Assembly (NCBI GenBank): GCA_963663145.1
Contig: OY760134.1
Coordinates: 2,976,001-3,040,000 of the forward strand
DNA: 64,000 nucleotides
Direction: 5' to 3'
DNA from: Azotimanducus sp963663145
GTDB taxonomy: Bacteria; Pseudomonadota; Gammaproteobacteria; Pseudomonadales; Azotimanducaceae
Position numbers and translations under genes: made by a program. Each line of letters starts with the position of its first letter. The stretch's first letter is position 1. Shown in pieces: positions 33,934 to 43,103 of this stretch. The notes below the pieces were generated by a model, which was given only the letters and a program-made list of their open reading frames with translations, was not told where the DNA came from and ran no database searches.

Positions 33934-35536
33934 GCAGGCAAAGACTCACGCCATCGGCGAGGCGTGCGAATCCGTAGTCGCCCTTGGGCGCCCGCAGCAA
34001 GTCAATCGGGAATGGGCCGCGAACTTCGTCACACGCAATGCCTATGCGCCTGCCGCTTTCACTCAAGGTCAGACGCTGCTTGGGAGCCGCCAGCGCCTCC
34101 GACTGGGGAAACAAGTCATCTATCAAGCGTTCGTCGCATTCATCTTGCGCGTCGTTTTTTAGCGCCGCCCGTACGGGTTCGACGCGCATATCCTCGCGGT
34201 GGCGAAAGGCATAGTTGAGCCCTCCCCGAACGATCAAATAACCAAGAAAGCGCGTCGCGGAATCCTCCTCGCCCTCGCTTTCCATCCCTTGGATGCGCGC
34301 CATACGCGCCAACAGATCTTCAAACTCCTGTTCCTCCATATCGGTTTCCGGACGCTTGTCGGGATGCCTCGCAATGTGGTCGCGCAGCGCGTTCAGGGCC
34401 ATGAGTGCGTCGTCGATCTGCCTGAGCGCTTTCGGCCCGGAAACATATTCCTCCAAGTCCGCCGCCAGGGACTCGAATTCCGACTCTGGCAACTTCACCC
34501 CCGAAGCCGCCAGATCGATGAGTTCACACAGATGTTCCAGTACTTGGGCATAGGTGGACACGCCCTTGCCTTCCTCGCCCGCCTTGCCCAGCACACGCTC
34601 GGCCAAGGATTGTATGTCCTTGGTCAGCGCCGTTTCCTCAAGCAAGCCCGCCGCAACTTGGCCCGAGAGATTCTCCAGTGCCTCGGAAAGATTCTTCACT
34701 TCGACCGGCAGGTCAAGGGACTCCGAAAACGATGCTTCTTCGACCGTTGCGTCGCCCGGAGCGATTTCTTCCGTCGGCGCGTCCAAGAGGTCTTGAAGTG
34801 GATGTTCTCCTTCAAGCTGTTCAATCTGCGCGGCAATTTCCTCCAGACAGGGCAACGCGGCGAATAATGATTTCGCCGTTTCCGAAGGCGCGTCCAGACT
34901 TTCACAGTATTCCTTGAGTCTTGGAAGCGAGACGGGCGATTGCGCCCGATGCGCGAGCGTGCAGAGTGAGTGCAGCGAACCCCAGACCAAGTTGGATGGA
35001 TTGAAGCGAAACAAGGTCTTGAGCGCTTCGGCCTCGCGCCCAAGCATGGGCAGCGCCCGCGCTGACTTGACGGAGTCCTCTGATGCCCGCAATAGATCAA
35101 TGACCGTGTTCATGTGTCTGCGCAGCCGTCTCGGCACATTCACCCGGCGGTGCATCTCGCGCCAAAGCACCCGCTCCGCCTGCGCCAGAGAGGTCGCCCT
35201 CTCAAACCGCAATGCGCCACGAACAGCGCGCATTTCATTGACCGCCGCGAGGAGTTCCGAATTGAACTGCTGTTGGCCGAGTTCTTGTAGGCGCCTCAGG
35301 TTGCTCGCGAACAAATTGAACGCGTCTGCACTTGGCTCGGCGACCTGATGCGCACGCAAGCGTTCAAGCTCCACACAGAAGACGGCCGCCTCCTTGAGGT
35401 CGGCCAGCCACAGCCTCGCCTCCAGCAAAGCCAGCCCGTTCTCCACCACGGCAAGCTTGAGCGATTCTTCCCTCGCCCCATCAAAGGCATCGAGCAGACG
35501 CCCGATTTGATGATCTATGGACTCCGGTTTGCTCAT
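33899..35536 (-). CDS. hypothetical 545-aa helical protein with CheW-like C-terminus
   Basis: I do not recognise the full protein. Residues 1-400 are leucine- and glutamate-rich helices, with an acidic linker around residues 255-275. The last 60 residues (LTLSESGRRIGIACDEVRGP then FARLADGVSLCLLSPELLL) follow the CheW beta-barrel pattern, where R-G-I-D-V-G and a final LL-dpe-LL strand occur. In pseudomonads gshB borders the pil-chp chemotaxis genes, which fits a relic or relative of a ChpA-type N-terminal HPt protein. It is divergent from gshB and overlaps the 3' end of panC by 35 nt. Confidence 0.6.
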   Translation of the reverse strand: MSKPESIDHQIGRLLDAFDGAREESLKLAVVENGLALLEARLWLADLKEAAVFCVELERLRAHQVAEPSADAFNLFASNLRRLQELGQQQFNSELLAAVNEMRAVRGALRFERATSLAQAERVLWREMHRRVNVPRRLRRHMNTVIDLLRASEDSVKSARALPMLGREAEALKTLFRFNPSNLVWGSLHSLCTLAHRAQSPVSLPRLKEYCESLDAPSETAKSLFAALPCLEEIAAQIEQLEGEHPLQDLLDAPTEEIAPGDATVEEASFSESLDLPVEVKNLSEALENLSGQVAAGLLEETALTKDIQSLAERVLGKAGEEGKGVSTYAQVLEHLCELIDLAASGVKLPESEFESLAADLEEYVSGPKALRQIDDALMALNALRDHIARHPDKRPETDMEEQEFEDLLARMARIQGMESEGEEDSATRFLGYLIVRGGLNYAFRHREDMRVEPVRAALKNDAQDECDERLIDDLFPQSEALAAPKQRLTLSESGRRIGIACDEVRGPFPIDLLRAPKGDYGFARLADGVSLCLLSPELLLSHYQ

Positions 35537-35642
35537 GGTTGCACACTATACGACCTGCGGGCTAGCCATTTGCGCGAAAGCCCGCGCAATGCGACTATTT
35601 GCCATTGCAAGAGAGGCACCCCAGACCTGAGGGAACGCAGAC

Positions 35643-36620
35643 TTGATTCGCGCCGCATTTCTCACAGACCCCGTCACAGAGTTTGATCTGAAGAAAGATT
35701 CGACTTTGAGCCTCGTGCGCGCCGCTATGCGGCGCGGATGGGATGTCTTTCAGTTCGAGCCGCAACACCTGTACCTGCGGCGCGGTGAGGCTTTGGCAAT
35801 GGCGTCTTCTTTTGAATTGCTCGGACGATTCGCCGAATCTCTCTCGCCGCAGGATGCCCTGCCCGGCCCTTGGTTTCGCTGTCAGGATGCCGGGGAGGTT
35901 CGGCTCACATCCTTCGATGTGATCTTCATGCGCAAGGATCCCCCCTTCAACATGCAGTACATCTACACAACCTATCTGCTTGAGCGGGCATCCGATGCCG
36001 GAACACTGGTGGTCAACCGCCCGGACAGCTTGAGGGACTGCAACGAGAAGTTGTTTGCCACGGAATTTGAGGGCTGCCACCCTTCGCTGGTGGTGACGCA
36101 AAGTGCCGAAGTGATTCGAGAGTTCGCCGAACAGCATGGGGATGTCATTCTCAAGCAGCTCGACGGCATGGGTGGAACAGGCGTGTTTCTGGTGCGGCAA
36201 GGCGACCCCAATCTTTCGGTCATGATCGAAATGCTGACCCAGGATGCGAATCTGCCGATCATGGCGCAGGAGTACATTCCCGAGATACGCCAAGGCGACA
36301 AGCGTATCCTCTTGATTGATGGCGAACCTGGCCCCTACGCCCTCGCCCGCATCCCTGCTCACGGGGAGACGCGCGGTAATCTTGCCGCCGGCGGTCACGG
36401 GGAAGTGAGAGAGCTGAGCGACCGGGACAGGTGGATCGTAGAGCAGGTCAAACCAGTGGTGAAGGAGCGCGGACTCTTGTTCGTCGGACTCGATGTCATC
36501 GGCGAGTACCTCACGGAAATCAACGTGACCTGCCCGACCTGCGTGCGCGAAATCGAAGCGCAAACCGGCGTAGACATGGCGGAGCGACTGATTGACCGGA
36601 TTGCGATTGAACTCGCTTGA
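35643..36620 (+). CDS. gshB: glutathione synthetase
   Basis: ATP-grasp ligase for the second step of glutathione synthesis. The N-terminus MIRAAFLTDPVTEFDLKKDS aligns with the known GshB start, so the TTG at 35643 is the likely start, helped by GAGGGAA upstream. VILKQLDGMGGTGVFLVRQG is the ATP-grasp nucleotide loop, EIRQGDKRILLIDGEP a catalytic strand, and the end LDVIGEYLTEINVTCPT supplies Mg ligands. At 325 residues it is slightly longer than usual. It overlaps the following TonB-like gene by 29 nt. Confidence 0.95.
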   Translation: MIRAAFLTDPVTEFDLKKDSTLSLVRAAMRRGWDVFQFEPQHLYLRRGEALAMASSFELLGRFAESLSPQDALPGPWFRCQDAGEVRLTSFDVIFMRKDPPFNMQYIYTTYLLERASDAGTLVVNRPDSLRDCNEKLFATEFEGCHPSLVVTQSAEVIREFAEQHGDVILKQLDGMGGTGVFLVRQGDPNLSVMIEMLTQDANLPIMAQEYIPEIRQGDKRILLIDGEPGPYALARIPAHGETRGNLAAGGHGEVRELSDRDRWIVEQVKPVVKERGLLFVGLDVIGEYLTEINVTCPTCVREIEAQTGVDMAERLIDRIAIELA

Positions 36621-37317
36621 GGATTGGTCCCGTCGGCTGTTGATTGCCTTGGCGCTGTCGCTTGCCGTGCACGTCGCTTTGATACTGGGCCTGCCATTCG
36701 AGCTGATACACATCGAACCGCGACCGTCCGCACCGCAGTTGAAGATCAGCATGGTGCATCGGGTTCCGGCGGAGCCTATCCCCAGCGCACCACGAGCTTC
36801 CGCAGAGAAATTGAGTATGCAGCCTGAACCCGCTGCTGCGGCTGAGGTGCCTCAACCAGTTGAACCTCCCCGAAGTTCGGAGCGCTTGGAGCAATCCAAA
36901 TCGAGTCTTCCCAGCATAGAAGCGCTGCGCAGCGAATGGAAGGATGCCGAGGGTACAGATTCGTCCGCACCCATTCGCCTCACCGATGCGCCGGGACTCG
37001 ATGCGACCGAGCGCGCCTATCTCGACGCCTGGCAACGCAAGGTGCAGCGAATAGGCCGATTGAACTTTCCAACCGACGAGCAGGGGGAGCGTCTGCGCGG
37101 CAGTCTTCGACTACTGGCCGGCATCGATAGGGACGGCACACTGGTTTATGCGCGAATCACCGTCTCTTCGGGGGATGAACGACTCGACCAGGCTGCCATC
37201 AGGATAGTAGAACTCGCCGCACCCTACGCCCCCCTCCCGCCGGCACTGCGCAGAGGCACATCGGTGCTGGAAATCGAACGCACCTGGCGGATAGGTGGGA
37301 GCCTTATCGATCTTTAG
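36592..37317 (+). CDS. TonB-like energy transducer
   Basis: A 241-residue protein with an N-terminal helix (RRLLIALALSLAVHVALILG), a proline-rich spacer in the middle (VPQPVEPPRSSERLEQ and neighbours) and a TonB C-terminal fold: RGSLRLLAGIDRDGTLVYAR, LDQAAIRIVELAAPYAPLPP, ending LEIERTWRIGG. It should couple the proton gradient to outer-membrane receptors such as the one at 10280-12859. The start is a TTG (36592, 36601 and 36607 are all possible) inside gshB. The gshB-TonB order is common in gammaproteobacteria. No ExbB/ExbD genes are near. Confidence 0.85.
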   Translation: MTGLRLNSLEDWSRRLLIALALSLAVHVALILGLPFELIHIEPRPSAPQLKISMVHRVPAEPIPSAPRASAEKLSMQPEPAAAAEVPQPVEPPRSSERLEQSKSSLPSIEALRSEWKDAEGTDSSAPIRLTDAPGLDATERAYLDAWQRKVQRIGRLNFPTDEQGERLRGSLRLLAGIDRDGTLVYARITVSSGDERLDQAAIRIVELAAPYAPLPPALRRGTSVLEIERTWRIGGSLIDL

Positions 37318-37473
37318 CGAGGCCTTTATTGGAGCTGAATTCAGCCACTCGGCGCCGTCATTGCCGCAAGATCGGCGGAGCTTGCGGCAGCCCGCCGCTG
37401 CAACAGCTTCAAGAGCGCCTCCGGTTCGAGATATTCGAAACCGAACTCGGGACACTTATGACGATGATCGAAG

Positions 37474-37498
37474 GAAAATTACTCAAGAGAGTAATTTC
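37474..37498. terminator. AT-rich hairpin between TonB-like and threonine aldolase genes
   Basis: GAAAATTACTC and GAGTAATTTC pair around AAGA with one bulged base. There is only a short T-run after it, so termination is plausible but not strong. The rest of the 37318-37586 spacer shows nothing recognisable. Confidence 0.4.
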
Positions 37499-37586
37499 AA
37501 TGTTCTGGTGCCGGGTTATCAGACAGAATACGGTGGGGCAGACTTGAAGTGTGCCGTCGCGCTTGCGCTCAAGTATCATCCGCGCC

Positions 37587-38624
37587 ATGACCACTCATCT
37601 TGATCTGCGCAGCGATACCGTCACCCAGCCTCCTCTGGAAATGCGTCGCGCCATGCTCGAAGCCGAGCTTGGCGACGATGTCTACCGCGACGATCCCACC
37701 GTCCTTGCACTCGAAGAAAAGGCCGCTGCAATGCTCGGTAAACAGGCGGGGCTGCTGGTCACGTCCGGCACGCAAGGAAATCTGGTTGCCTTGCTCAGCC
37801 AAGCGGGCCGAGGTGATCAGGTATTGATCGGCGATAAATCGCACATCTACAAGTACGAAGCCGGCGCAGCCAGCGTGCTGGGAGGCCTATTTCTGCATCC
37901 CTTGATCAATCAAGACAATGGCACGCTTGACCCTGACGACATCGTTGAAAGCGTAAGTCCACGCGACGACCACTTCGCGCCGACGCGCCTGTTGGCGATT
38001 GAGAACACCCACAACGTGGCTGGCGGGGTGCCGGTCAACGCCGCGCAGACGCGCATCATGGCGGATGCCGCACGCAGCAAGGGTCTCAAGGTACATCTCG
38101 ATGGGGCGCGCCTGTTCAACGCCGCCTTATGTCTAGGCCAAAGGGTGACGGACTTGGCCGACCCGGTCGACAGCCTGAGCTTTTGCCTCTCGAAGGGCCT
38201 GTCCTGTCCCGTGGGCAGTGTTGTCGTCGGAGATGCGGATTTCATTGAAGAAGCCCGCCGCTGGCGCAAGATGCTTGGAGGCGGAATGCGGCAAGCGGGC
38301 GTGATCGCCGCCGCAGGCATCTATGCGCTCGATCACATGGTCGAACGGCTCGCAGAAGACCATGAGAACGCGCGCCTGCTCGCCTATGGGCTTGCGGAGG
38401 TGCAGGGGATAGTGCTCGACCCGGAGAGCGTGCGCACCAACATCATCTTTTTCACTGCCAGCGCGAATAAGAACCGGGAACTGGCCGAGGAACTTCAAAC
38501 CCGGGGCATTCTGATCGACGGCGAAAAGAAGCTCATCCGCATGGTCACGCACTACGGCGTGGGTCGAGAAGATATCGACCATGTGCTCGAAACAGTCTCC
38601 GAGGTCATGCGCGGAATCGGTTGA
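37587..38624 (+). CDS. ltaE: low-specificity L-threonine aldolase
   Basis: PLP enzyme that splits threonine and allo-threonine to glycine and acetaldehyde. It has 345 residues from the ATG at 37587. It begins DLRSDTVTQPPLEMRRAML, which is the family signature; LENTHN-like IENTHNVAGGVP and VHLDGARLFNAALCLG (PLP Asp) are seen, and the PLP lysine is in FCLSKGLSCPVGSVV. The longer in-frame start at 37551 lacks family sequence. It is monocistronic. Confidence 0.92.
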   Translation: MTTHLDLRSDTVTQPPLEMRRAMLEAELGDDVYRDDPTVLALEEKAAAMLGKQAGLLVTSGTQGNLVALLSQAGRGDQVLIGDKSHIYKYEAGAASVLGGLFLHPLINQDNGTLDPDDIVESVSPRDDHFAPTRLLAIENTHNVAGGVPVNAAQTRIMADAARSKGLKVHLDGARLFNAALCLGQRVTDLADPVDSLSFCLSKGLSCPVGSVVVGDADFIEEARRWRKMLGGGMRQAGVIAAAGIYALDHMVERLAEDHENARLLAYGLAEVQGIVLDPESVRTNIIFFTASANKNRELAEELQTRGILIDGEKKLIRMVTHYGVGREDIDHVLETVSEVMRGIG

Positions 38625-38691
38625 GACCCTGAAGAGCCTTGAACTAAAGATGCAGTAATTCCCGCCCTTGAGGGGAAATTCGTTCTTTCTA

Positions 38692-39912
38692 CTACTGCGT
38701 CAAATCAGCCAATGACACTAATTGCGTCTCTAGCGCGGGAACAGGCTCAGTGGGCAGCAGGAATCGCCAGAAGACCACGCCTTCTTCGCGGCCGGCGGCA
38801 TCGAGCCAGTTGGGATGCCCCGGGTCTTCATGCGCAACAACCACCCGGAAACTACCGTCCTGCTCCAGCACCGTTTGTTTTCGATTCAAGGAAATCTGTC
38901 GATAGCGATAGGGCAAGGTCTGTAGATAGTCATTCCACAGCGCGACGTTCGCAAAGCGACAGTCCGGGAATCTGCCACTGATGACCAAGGCCTCGTCGGG
39001 CATTATGCGCCAGCGAGTCATCCGATAGACGTTGTCCGCCGCCGCATAATTGATGGCTTGGCTGGAATCAACTTGCTTGGGTTGGGCGAACTCGTTCGGA
39101 ACTCTGGAAATCCAGGGCGGGCTGCGCTCCGGAGTGGGTGGTTGTACGTTTCGCTGCAACCAAGCGGTGACGCGCCGGATGCCGTTCGCCACCGAAGCGT
39201 CAGATGGCAAGGGCGAAGCCCCAGGCTCTTCGAGCCGTTCGATACCCATATCGACGACAAACGCCGGATCGCTGCCGACGTTGCGCTCAGTCTCGTAATA
39301 GTGGCGCGTCGTGATGCTGGTCGCCTCGGGATCGAGCCTCAGCCAATTGCCTGAAGAAGGTGGTTCTGTGCCCACGAAGACATCGTAGCTTCCGTCTTCG
39401 GCAATATCCATCTGCGCATCGTTGAGTGTTGCACCAACACCGCCTTGGGAAAGTTCCACCGCAAAGGAGGTGTAGGTAGCCTCGCCGATGTTTCCGGTGA
39501 TGCGATAGTTGTAGCCCGCGTCAACCTGCGCGTCGTAGTAAACGGCGCTTGGGTTGTCACCCAAGAGCTTCTTGTTCGGTGCCATCCAAGGCTGGAAGAC
39601 TGGCCGTTGGGGGTCCGCCCCAAGGTGGATGTCCAAGGAATGATTGAGCATGTGCAAGAGCATTCGCCGACCCTCGGCGATCGTATCGTCAGTGCGAAGT
39701 CCCCATCTGGGGTCGTGAAAGAGAGCCGAACTGGTTTGCAGCGTGTTGATCAGTTCGGAAAATGCTTGCTCCGAATCGTTAGGGACAGTCTCTTCGGCAT
39801 GACTCAAAGCTGTATCCTCGGGTTGCACAGGTCGGTCTTGATGCAACGCGAAGAGGGCGAGAGCCATGGCGGCGATGACAACAAGGTAGATGACGTCTCT
39901 TTTCACGGGCAT
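38692..39912 (-). CDS. DUF1214 domain protein, exported
   Basis: A 406-residue protein with one N-terminal hydrophobic segment (VIYLVVIAAMALALFALHQD), so it is membrane-anchored or periplasmic. The DUF1214 part begins near residue 110: DNPSAVYYDAQVDAGYNYRI followed by GNIGEATYTSFAVELSQGG and, later, VISGRFPDCRFANVALWNDY. Function of the domain is unknown; bacterial members often accompany lipid or sterol genes. It is divergent from the ERG4/ERG24-type gene, with 116 nt between the two start codons, which supports a shared role. Confidence 0.85.
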   Translation of the reverse strand: MPVKRDVIYLVVIAAMALALFALHQDRPVQPEDTALSHAEETVPNDSEQAFSELINTLQTSSALFHDPRWGLRTDDTIAEGRRMLLHMLNHSLDIHLGADPQRPVFQPWMAPNKKLLGDNPSAVYYDAQVDAGYNYRITGNIGEATYTSFAVELSQGGVGATLNDAQMDIAEDGSYDVFVGTEPPSSGNWLRLDPEATSITTRHYYETERNVGSDPAFVVDMGIERLEEPGASPLPSDASVANGIRRVTAWLQRNVQPPTPERSPPWISRVPNEFAQPKQVDSSQAINYAAADNVYRMTRWRIMPDEALVISGRFPDCRFANVALWNDYLQTLPYRYRQISLNRKQTVLEQDGSFRVVVAHEDPGHPNWLDAAGREEGVVFWRFLLPTEPVPALETQLVSLADLTQ

Positions 39913-40028
39913 AGTTCATCCTCCTGTCGGACGGTTCTTCATTTCGCAATAGATTCTGCCACAGGGCATGCGAACAGCTTGCTCGCCTATACTGCAATTA
40001 CAGTGGCACCATGCGAATGCTTATAACC

Positions 40029-41129
40029 ATGAATTCCATTAACGAAGTGATTCTTGCGCTTGCGACCCCGATTGTTGTGTTCGTCATACTGCTCGCTCTT
40101 CACGCCGTCATTCCGGCTTGGCGGGTTTCGGGGTATGTCAGAGATGAGGCAACCGGCGATCCAATCCAATATCGCTTGAACGGAATCGCGGTGTTTGCGG
40201 TGGCGCTATTGGTGTGGGGATTCGAGTTGACCGGCTTCTCCTTGGATTGGCTCTGGAGAGCGCAGCTTTGGTCGATCCTTGCGGCCTTGATTCTCAGCAT
40301 TCTGGTCACTCTCTATTACGTGTTTCGCGAACCGGCGGAGGAAGGCAAGGGTGCGTTCGCTTCCTTCTGGGATGGCAGGAGACTCAATGTGTTCCTGTTC
40401 AATTCGATCGAAGTCAAGATGTACTTGTACATCATCGGCGGCGGCGTGCTGGCTCTCAATGTGTTGTCCGCAGTCGCGTACCACCACAACCTGCACGGAG
40501 CGAACGCGAACCCGGGTCTGTACCTCTATGCGGCCATGTGGCTATTTTTCATCACGGATTACTTCTGTTTCGAACGCGTACAGCTCTACACCTACGACCT
40601 CATTCACGAGAAGGTCGGATTCAAAATGTTCTTCGGATGTTTTGTCGTCTACCCATACCTCTATCTCATCCCGCTCTGGGGCCTTGCGGAGTATCCGGTG
40701 CCCGATCTTTCCTCCACTGCTTCAACGGCGCTATTAATTGCGGCCGGGGTGATCTTCCTCACGGGCTGGGTGATCTCAAGAGGCGCAAACATGCAGAAGT
40801 ACACCTTCAAGAGATGGCCAGACAAGAAGTTCCTTGGAATCATAGAACCGCAGACCCTTGAGAACGGTGAGTACAAGCTTCTCTGTAGCGGCTTTTGGGG
40901 TATTTCAAGGCATGCGAACTACTTTGGAGAAGTCGTAATGGCCTTTGCCATGGCGGTTTCCTTCGGCTATTTCCTGAGCCCTTGGTCCTGGGTGTATCTG
41001 GTATTCATCGTTGGGTTGTTCGTGTCGCGGCAGATCAATGACGATGAGTTTTGTGGCGCAAAGTACGGCGAGGCTTGGGAGGAATATAAGCGCAGGACGC
41101 CCTATAGGATAGTGCCGGGGGTGTATTGA
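40029..41129 (+). CDS. ERG4/ERG24 (sterol delta-reductase)-family membrane protein
   Basis: A 366-residue protein with about nine helices. CSGFWGISRHANYFGEVVM near residue 285 matches the ERG4/ERG24 signature (LLxSGxWGxxRHxNYxGD), and the end EEYKRRTPYRIVPGVY is also typical. Eukaryotic members reduce C14-15 or C24 double bonds of sterols with NADPH. Bacterial relatives may act on sterols, hopanoids or other isoprenoids. No oxidosqualene cyclase is visible here. It is divergent from the DUF1214 gene. The start is taken at 40029; a start at 40011 is also open. Confidence 0.85.
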   Translation: MNSINEVILALATPIVVFVILLALHAVIPAWRVSGYVRDEATGDPIQYRLNGIAVFAVALLVWGFELTGFSLDWLWRAQLWSILAALILSILVTLYYVFREPAEEGKGAFASFWDGRRLNVFLFNSIEVKMYLYIIGGGVLALNVLSAVAYHHNLHGANANPGLYLYAAMWLFFITDYFCFERVQLYTYDLIHEKVGFKMFFGCFVVYPYLYLIPLWGLAEYPVPDLSSTASTALLIAAGVIFLTGWVISRGANMQKYTFKRWPDKKFLGIIEPQTLENGEYKLLCSGFWGISRHANYFGEVVMAFAMAVSFGYFLSPWSWVYLVFIVGLFVSRQINDDEFCGAKYGEAWEEYKRRTPYRIVPGVY

Positions 41130-41153
41130 GGAGATTCAGCCCCCGCGTGAGGA

Positions 41154-41540
41154 CTACACCAATTCAATTGGGCCCGGATATTGTGCTAGCCGGCGGTCAC
41201 TTGTCAGCAGCCTAAGCCCCTCCACCTGTGCCTGGGCAATCAGGATGCGGTCGAACGGATCCTTATGAATTGGAGGGAGCAAGTCCACCGCTGCCGCATG
41301 GCTTCCTGAAATGGCAAGCTCCTCATACCCGCTTTCTAACATTCCTCTGCGCAGTAGGGTAGGGTCGGCCGTAAAGTCCTGTCTTCCGAGCCCGCGCTTT
41401 ATCGCAACCTCCCAAATCGATGCAGCGCTTACGATCAGTTGGCTCTCCGGGCGTTCAATAAGAAGGCGAGCCTCAGAAGGCAGTTTCTTCGGAACACCCG
41501 CAACCCAAAGTAGGATTTGCGTGTCTAGGAGGAGTTTCAC
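41154..41540 (-). CDS. vapC: VapC-like PIN-domain toxin
   Basis: A 128-residue PIN nuclease. LLLDTQILLWVAGVPKKLP carries the first Asp, SAASIWEVAIKRGLG the second acidic residue, and DPFDRILIAQAQVEGLRLLT the Asp of the third motif (HKDPFDRILIAQA is a hallmark of the group partnered with Phd antitoxins). It is complete. Its start overlaps the antitoxin stop by 4 nt. It would cleave RNA when free of the antitoxin. Confidence 0.9.
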   Translation of the reverse strand: MKLLLDTQILLWVAGVPKKLPSEARLLIERPESQLIVSAASIWEVAIKRGLGRQDFTADPTLLRRGMLESGYEELAISGSHAAAVDLLPPIHKDPFDRILIAQAQVEGLRLLTSDRRLAQYPGPIELV

Positions 41541-41776
41541 CCGTTCTTCTCGAACATCGCTTGGATTTCTTCCGCACCCATAGTGTCAAAGTCCTCCGGA
41601 ACCGAAAACTCTCCTTCCATAAAGCCGATTCGACGCGCGGAACGCGGTGCTTCTATAGCAGTCACCCGCACCGCCGGATTTCCAGAGCGCGCAATGACGA
41701 AGGGCTCGCCTTGGACCGCCGCTTCGACAAGGCGGGAGAGATTCGTCTTGGCTTCGTGCATGTTGACTGTGCGCAT
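41537..41776 (-). CDS. Phd/YefM-family antitoxin
   Basis: A 79-residue protein. VNMHEAKTNLSRLVEAAVQG followed by EPFVIARSGNPAVRV is the classic Phd/YefM DNA-binding and dimer start, and its flexible C-terminal part (SVPEDFDTMGAEEIQAMFEK) would cover the PIN toxin encoded downstream. The genes overlap by 4 nt, so the pair is translated as one unit. Autoregulation at the promoter upstream of 41776 is expected from family knowledge. Confidence 0.92.
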   Translation of the reverse strand: MRTVNMHEAKTNLSRLVEAAVQGEPFVIARSGNPAVRVTAIEAPRSARRIGFMEGEFSVPEDFDTMGAEEIQAMFEKNG

Positions 41777-41921
41777 GGAAAGCTAATATGAACTAAGGTG
41801 ACTTAGTTTAGCTATGCTATGGGTCGGTGTCAATGTGCGGGTCATCTCGCCACTTCTGCTCCATGATGCAGGGTGGGGATCAAGAAGTCGTTCAGATGGG
41901 CTTCGCACGGTGCCTCGTGAG

Positions 41922-42155
41922 TTACCTAGGCACTTGAAGGCGCTTGCCCTGACGCGCGATATCCATCATCGACCTATTGCTCACACCGCTTTTGTCACCC
42001 TTGATCAAAGTGAGTCGCAGGGTTTCGCGTTCGCGCTGATTGTGCCGAATGAGAGCTCGTATATAGTCGCTCGCACTGGTGTATTGACCCGACTCGACCT
42101 CCGCATCAACGCATTCGCGCATTGCCTTCGGAAGGGACACCTTCAGTGTTGCCAT
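41922..42155 (-). CDS. parD: ParD-family antitoxin, apparently without a toxin
   Basis: A 77-residue ribbon-helix-helix protein. ATLKVSLPKAMRECVDAEVE and QYTSASDYIRALIRHNQRE are the ParD N-terminal pattern, and the protein ends KRLQVPR. ParE normally follows with an overlap, but the 145 bases downstream contain no ParE-like frame before the next TA antitoxin gene. It is a solo antitoxin or a leftover of a ParDE pair whose toxin was lost. Confidence 0.8.
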   Translation of the reverse strand: MATLKVSLPKAMRECVDAEVESGQYTSASDYIRALIRHNQRERETLRLTLIKGDKSGVSNRSMMDIARQGKRLQVPR

Positions 42156-42272
42156 CTACAGACTTCGCAAGTAATGGGCGGATATTCACATACTTCGCAA
42201 TGATTTTGAATCCCATTGACCTTCCTCGGCGTCACTCCAAGAGAACCACCCAACCCGTGCTATGGTTGAGCC

Positions 42273-42959
42273 ATGTCTGCACCGCCTCCCCTCACGCTTG
42301 TCATAGCGAACAAGAACTATTCCTCTTGGTCCGCTCGACCTTGGTTGACCATGACCGAACTTGGCATACCCTTCGCCGAGCGCATGGTGAAATTCGACTC
42401 TCTGGACTGGGGAGAGAATATCCCCAAGCTGTCACCATCCGGGCTGGTTCCCGTGCTTTGGGAGGACGAGCCCGGTCAAGGCGTTGCGACCTTCGACACC
42501 ATTGCCATCCTCGAACGACTGAACGAGCTGTTCCCTGACCATGGTGTCTGGCCCAAAGCAGATCAAGCGCGGATACGAGCACGTTCATTGGTAGCCGACT
42601 TTCATGCCGGGTATCGCGCATTGCGGAACGCCATGCCGATGAACATTCGCAGCCGTCACCCCGGCAAGGGTATGACGCCGGAGGTTGAGGCTGAAATTGA
42701 GCGTCTGTGCGCCCATTGGCGAGAGACTAGGAAGCTGTTTGGCGAAGGCGGCCCCTACTTGTTCGGTAGGTTCTGCGCCGCCGATGCCTACTTCACACCG
42801 GTGCTTTCGCGTTTCGTGACCTACGAAGTGCGACTTTCGGAGGAAGCTCAAGGCTATCAAGAGGCCTTGCTCACAACCAAGGCTATGCGGGCTTGGACAG
42901 CGGGCGCACTCGAGGAAACGGAGTTTGTGCCAATGGACGAGCCGTATGCGACGGCGTAA
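42273..42959 (+). CDS. glutathione S-transferase family protein
   Basis: A 228-residue two-domain GST. The thioredoxin-like N-terminus contains NKNYSSWSARPWLTMTELGI with the catalytic Ser region, PKLSPSGLVPVLWED (cis-Pro) and DTIAILERLNELFP. The all-helix C-terminal domain has FGRFCAADAYFTPVLSRFVT. The NYSSWS start marks the YfcF or maleylacetoacetate-isomerase-like branch. It conjugates or isomerises with glutathione made by GshB. It is monocistronic. Confidence 0.9.
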   Translation: MSAPPPLTLVIANKNYSSWSARPWLTMTELGIPFAERMVKFDSLDWGENIPKLSPSGLVPVLWEDEPGQGVATFDTIAILERLNELFPDHGVWPKADQARIRARSLVADFHAGYRALRNAMPMNIRSRHPGKGMTPEVEAEIERLCAHWRETRKLFGEGGPYLFGRFCAADAYFTPVLSRFVTYEVRLSEEAQGYQEALLTTKAMRAWTAGALEETEFVPMDEPYATA

Positions 42960-43103
42960 GCAGAGGTTGTCGCCGGTTTCCCCCACCGGCGCGGCTGCGG
43001 GCTGCGCCCTTGCCTTGCCGACTCCAAAACAAGGGGGAGTTTTCGGCTTCTTCGATCACTCGTTGGGCTGGTAAGCTAGGTGCATTCTGCGGGAGTGGGC
43101 GAA

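Noticed and set aside
37329..37547. 72-codon frame between the TonB-like and threonine aldolase genes
   Set aside because: It has no convincing start site and its translation shows no recognisable pattern.
42971..42991. GC-rich hairpin after the glutathione transferase gene
   Set aside because: A 7-bp stem without a T-run in GC-rich DNA is expected by chance; not called a terminator.
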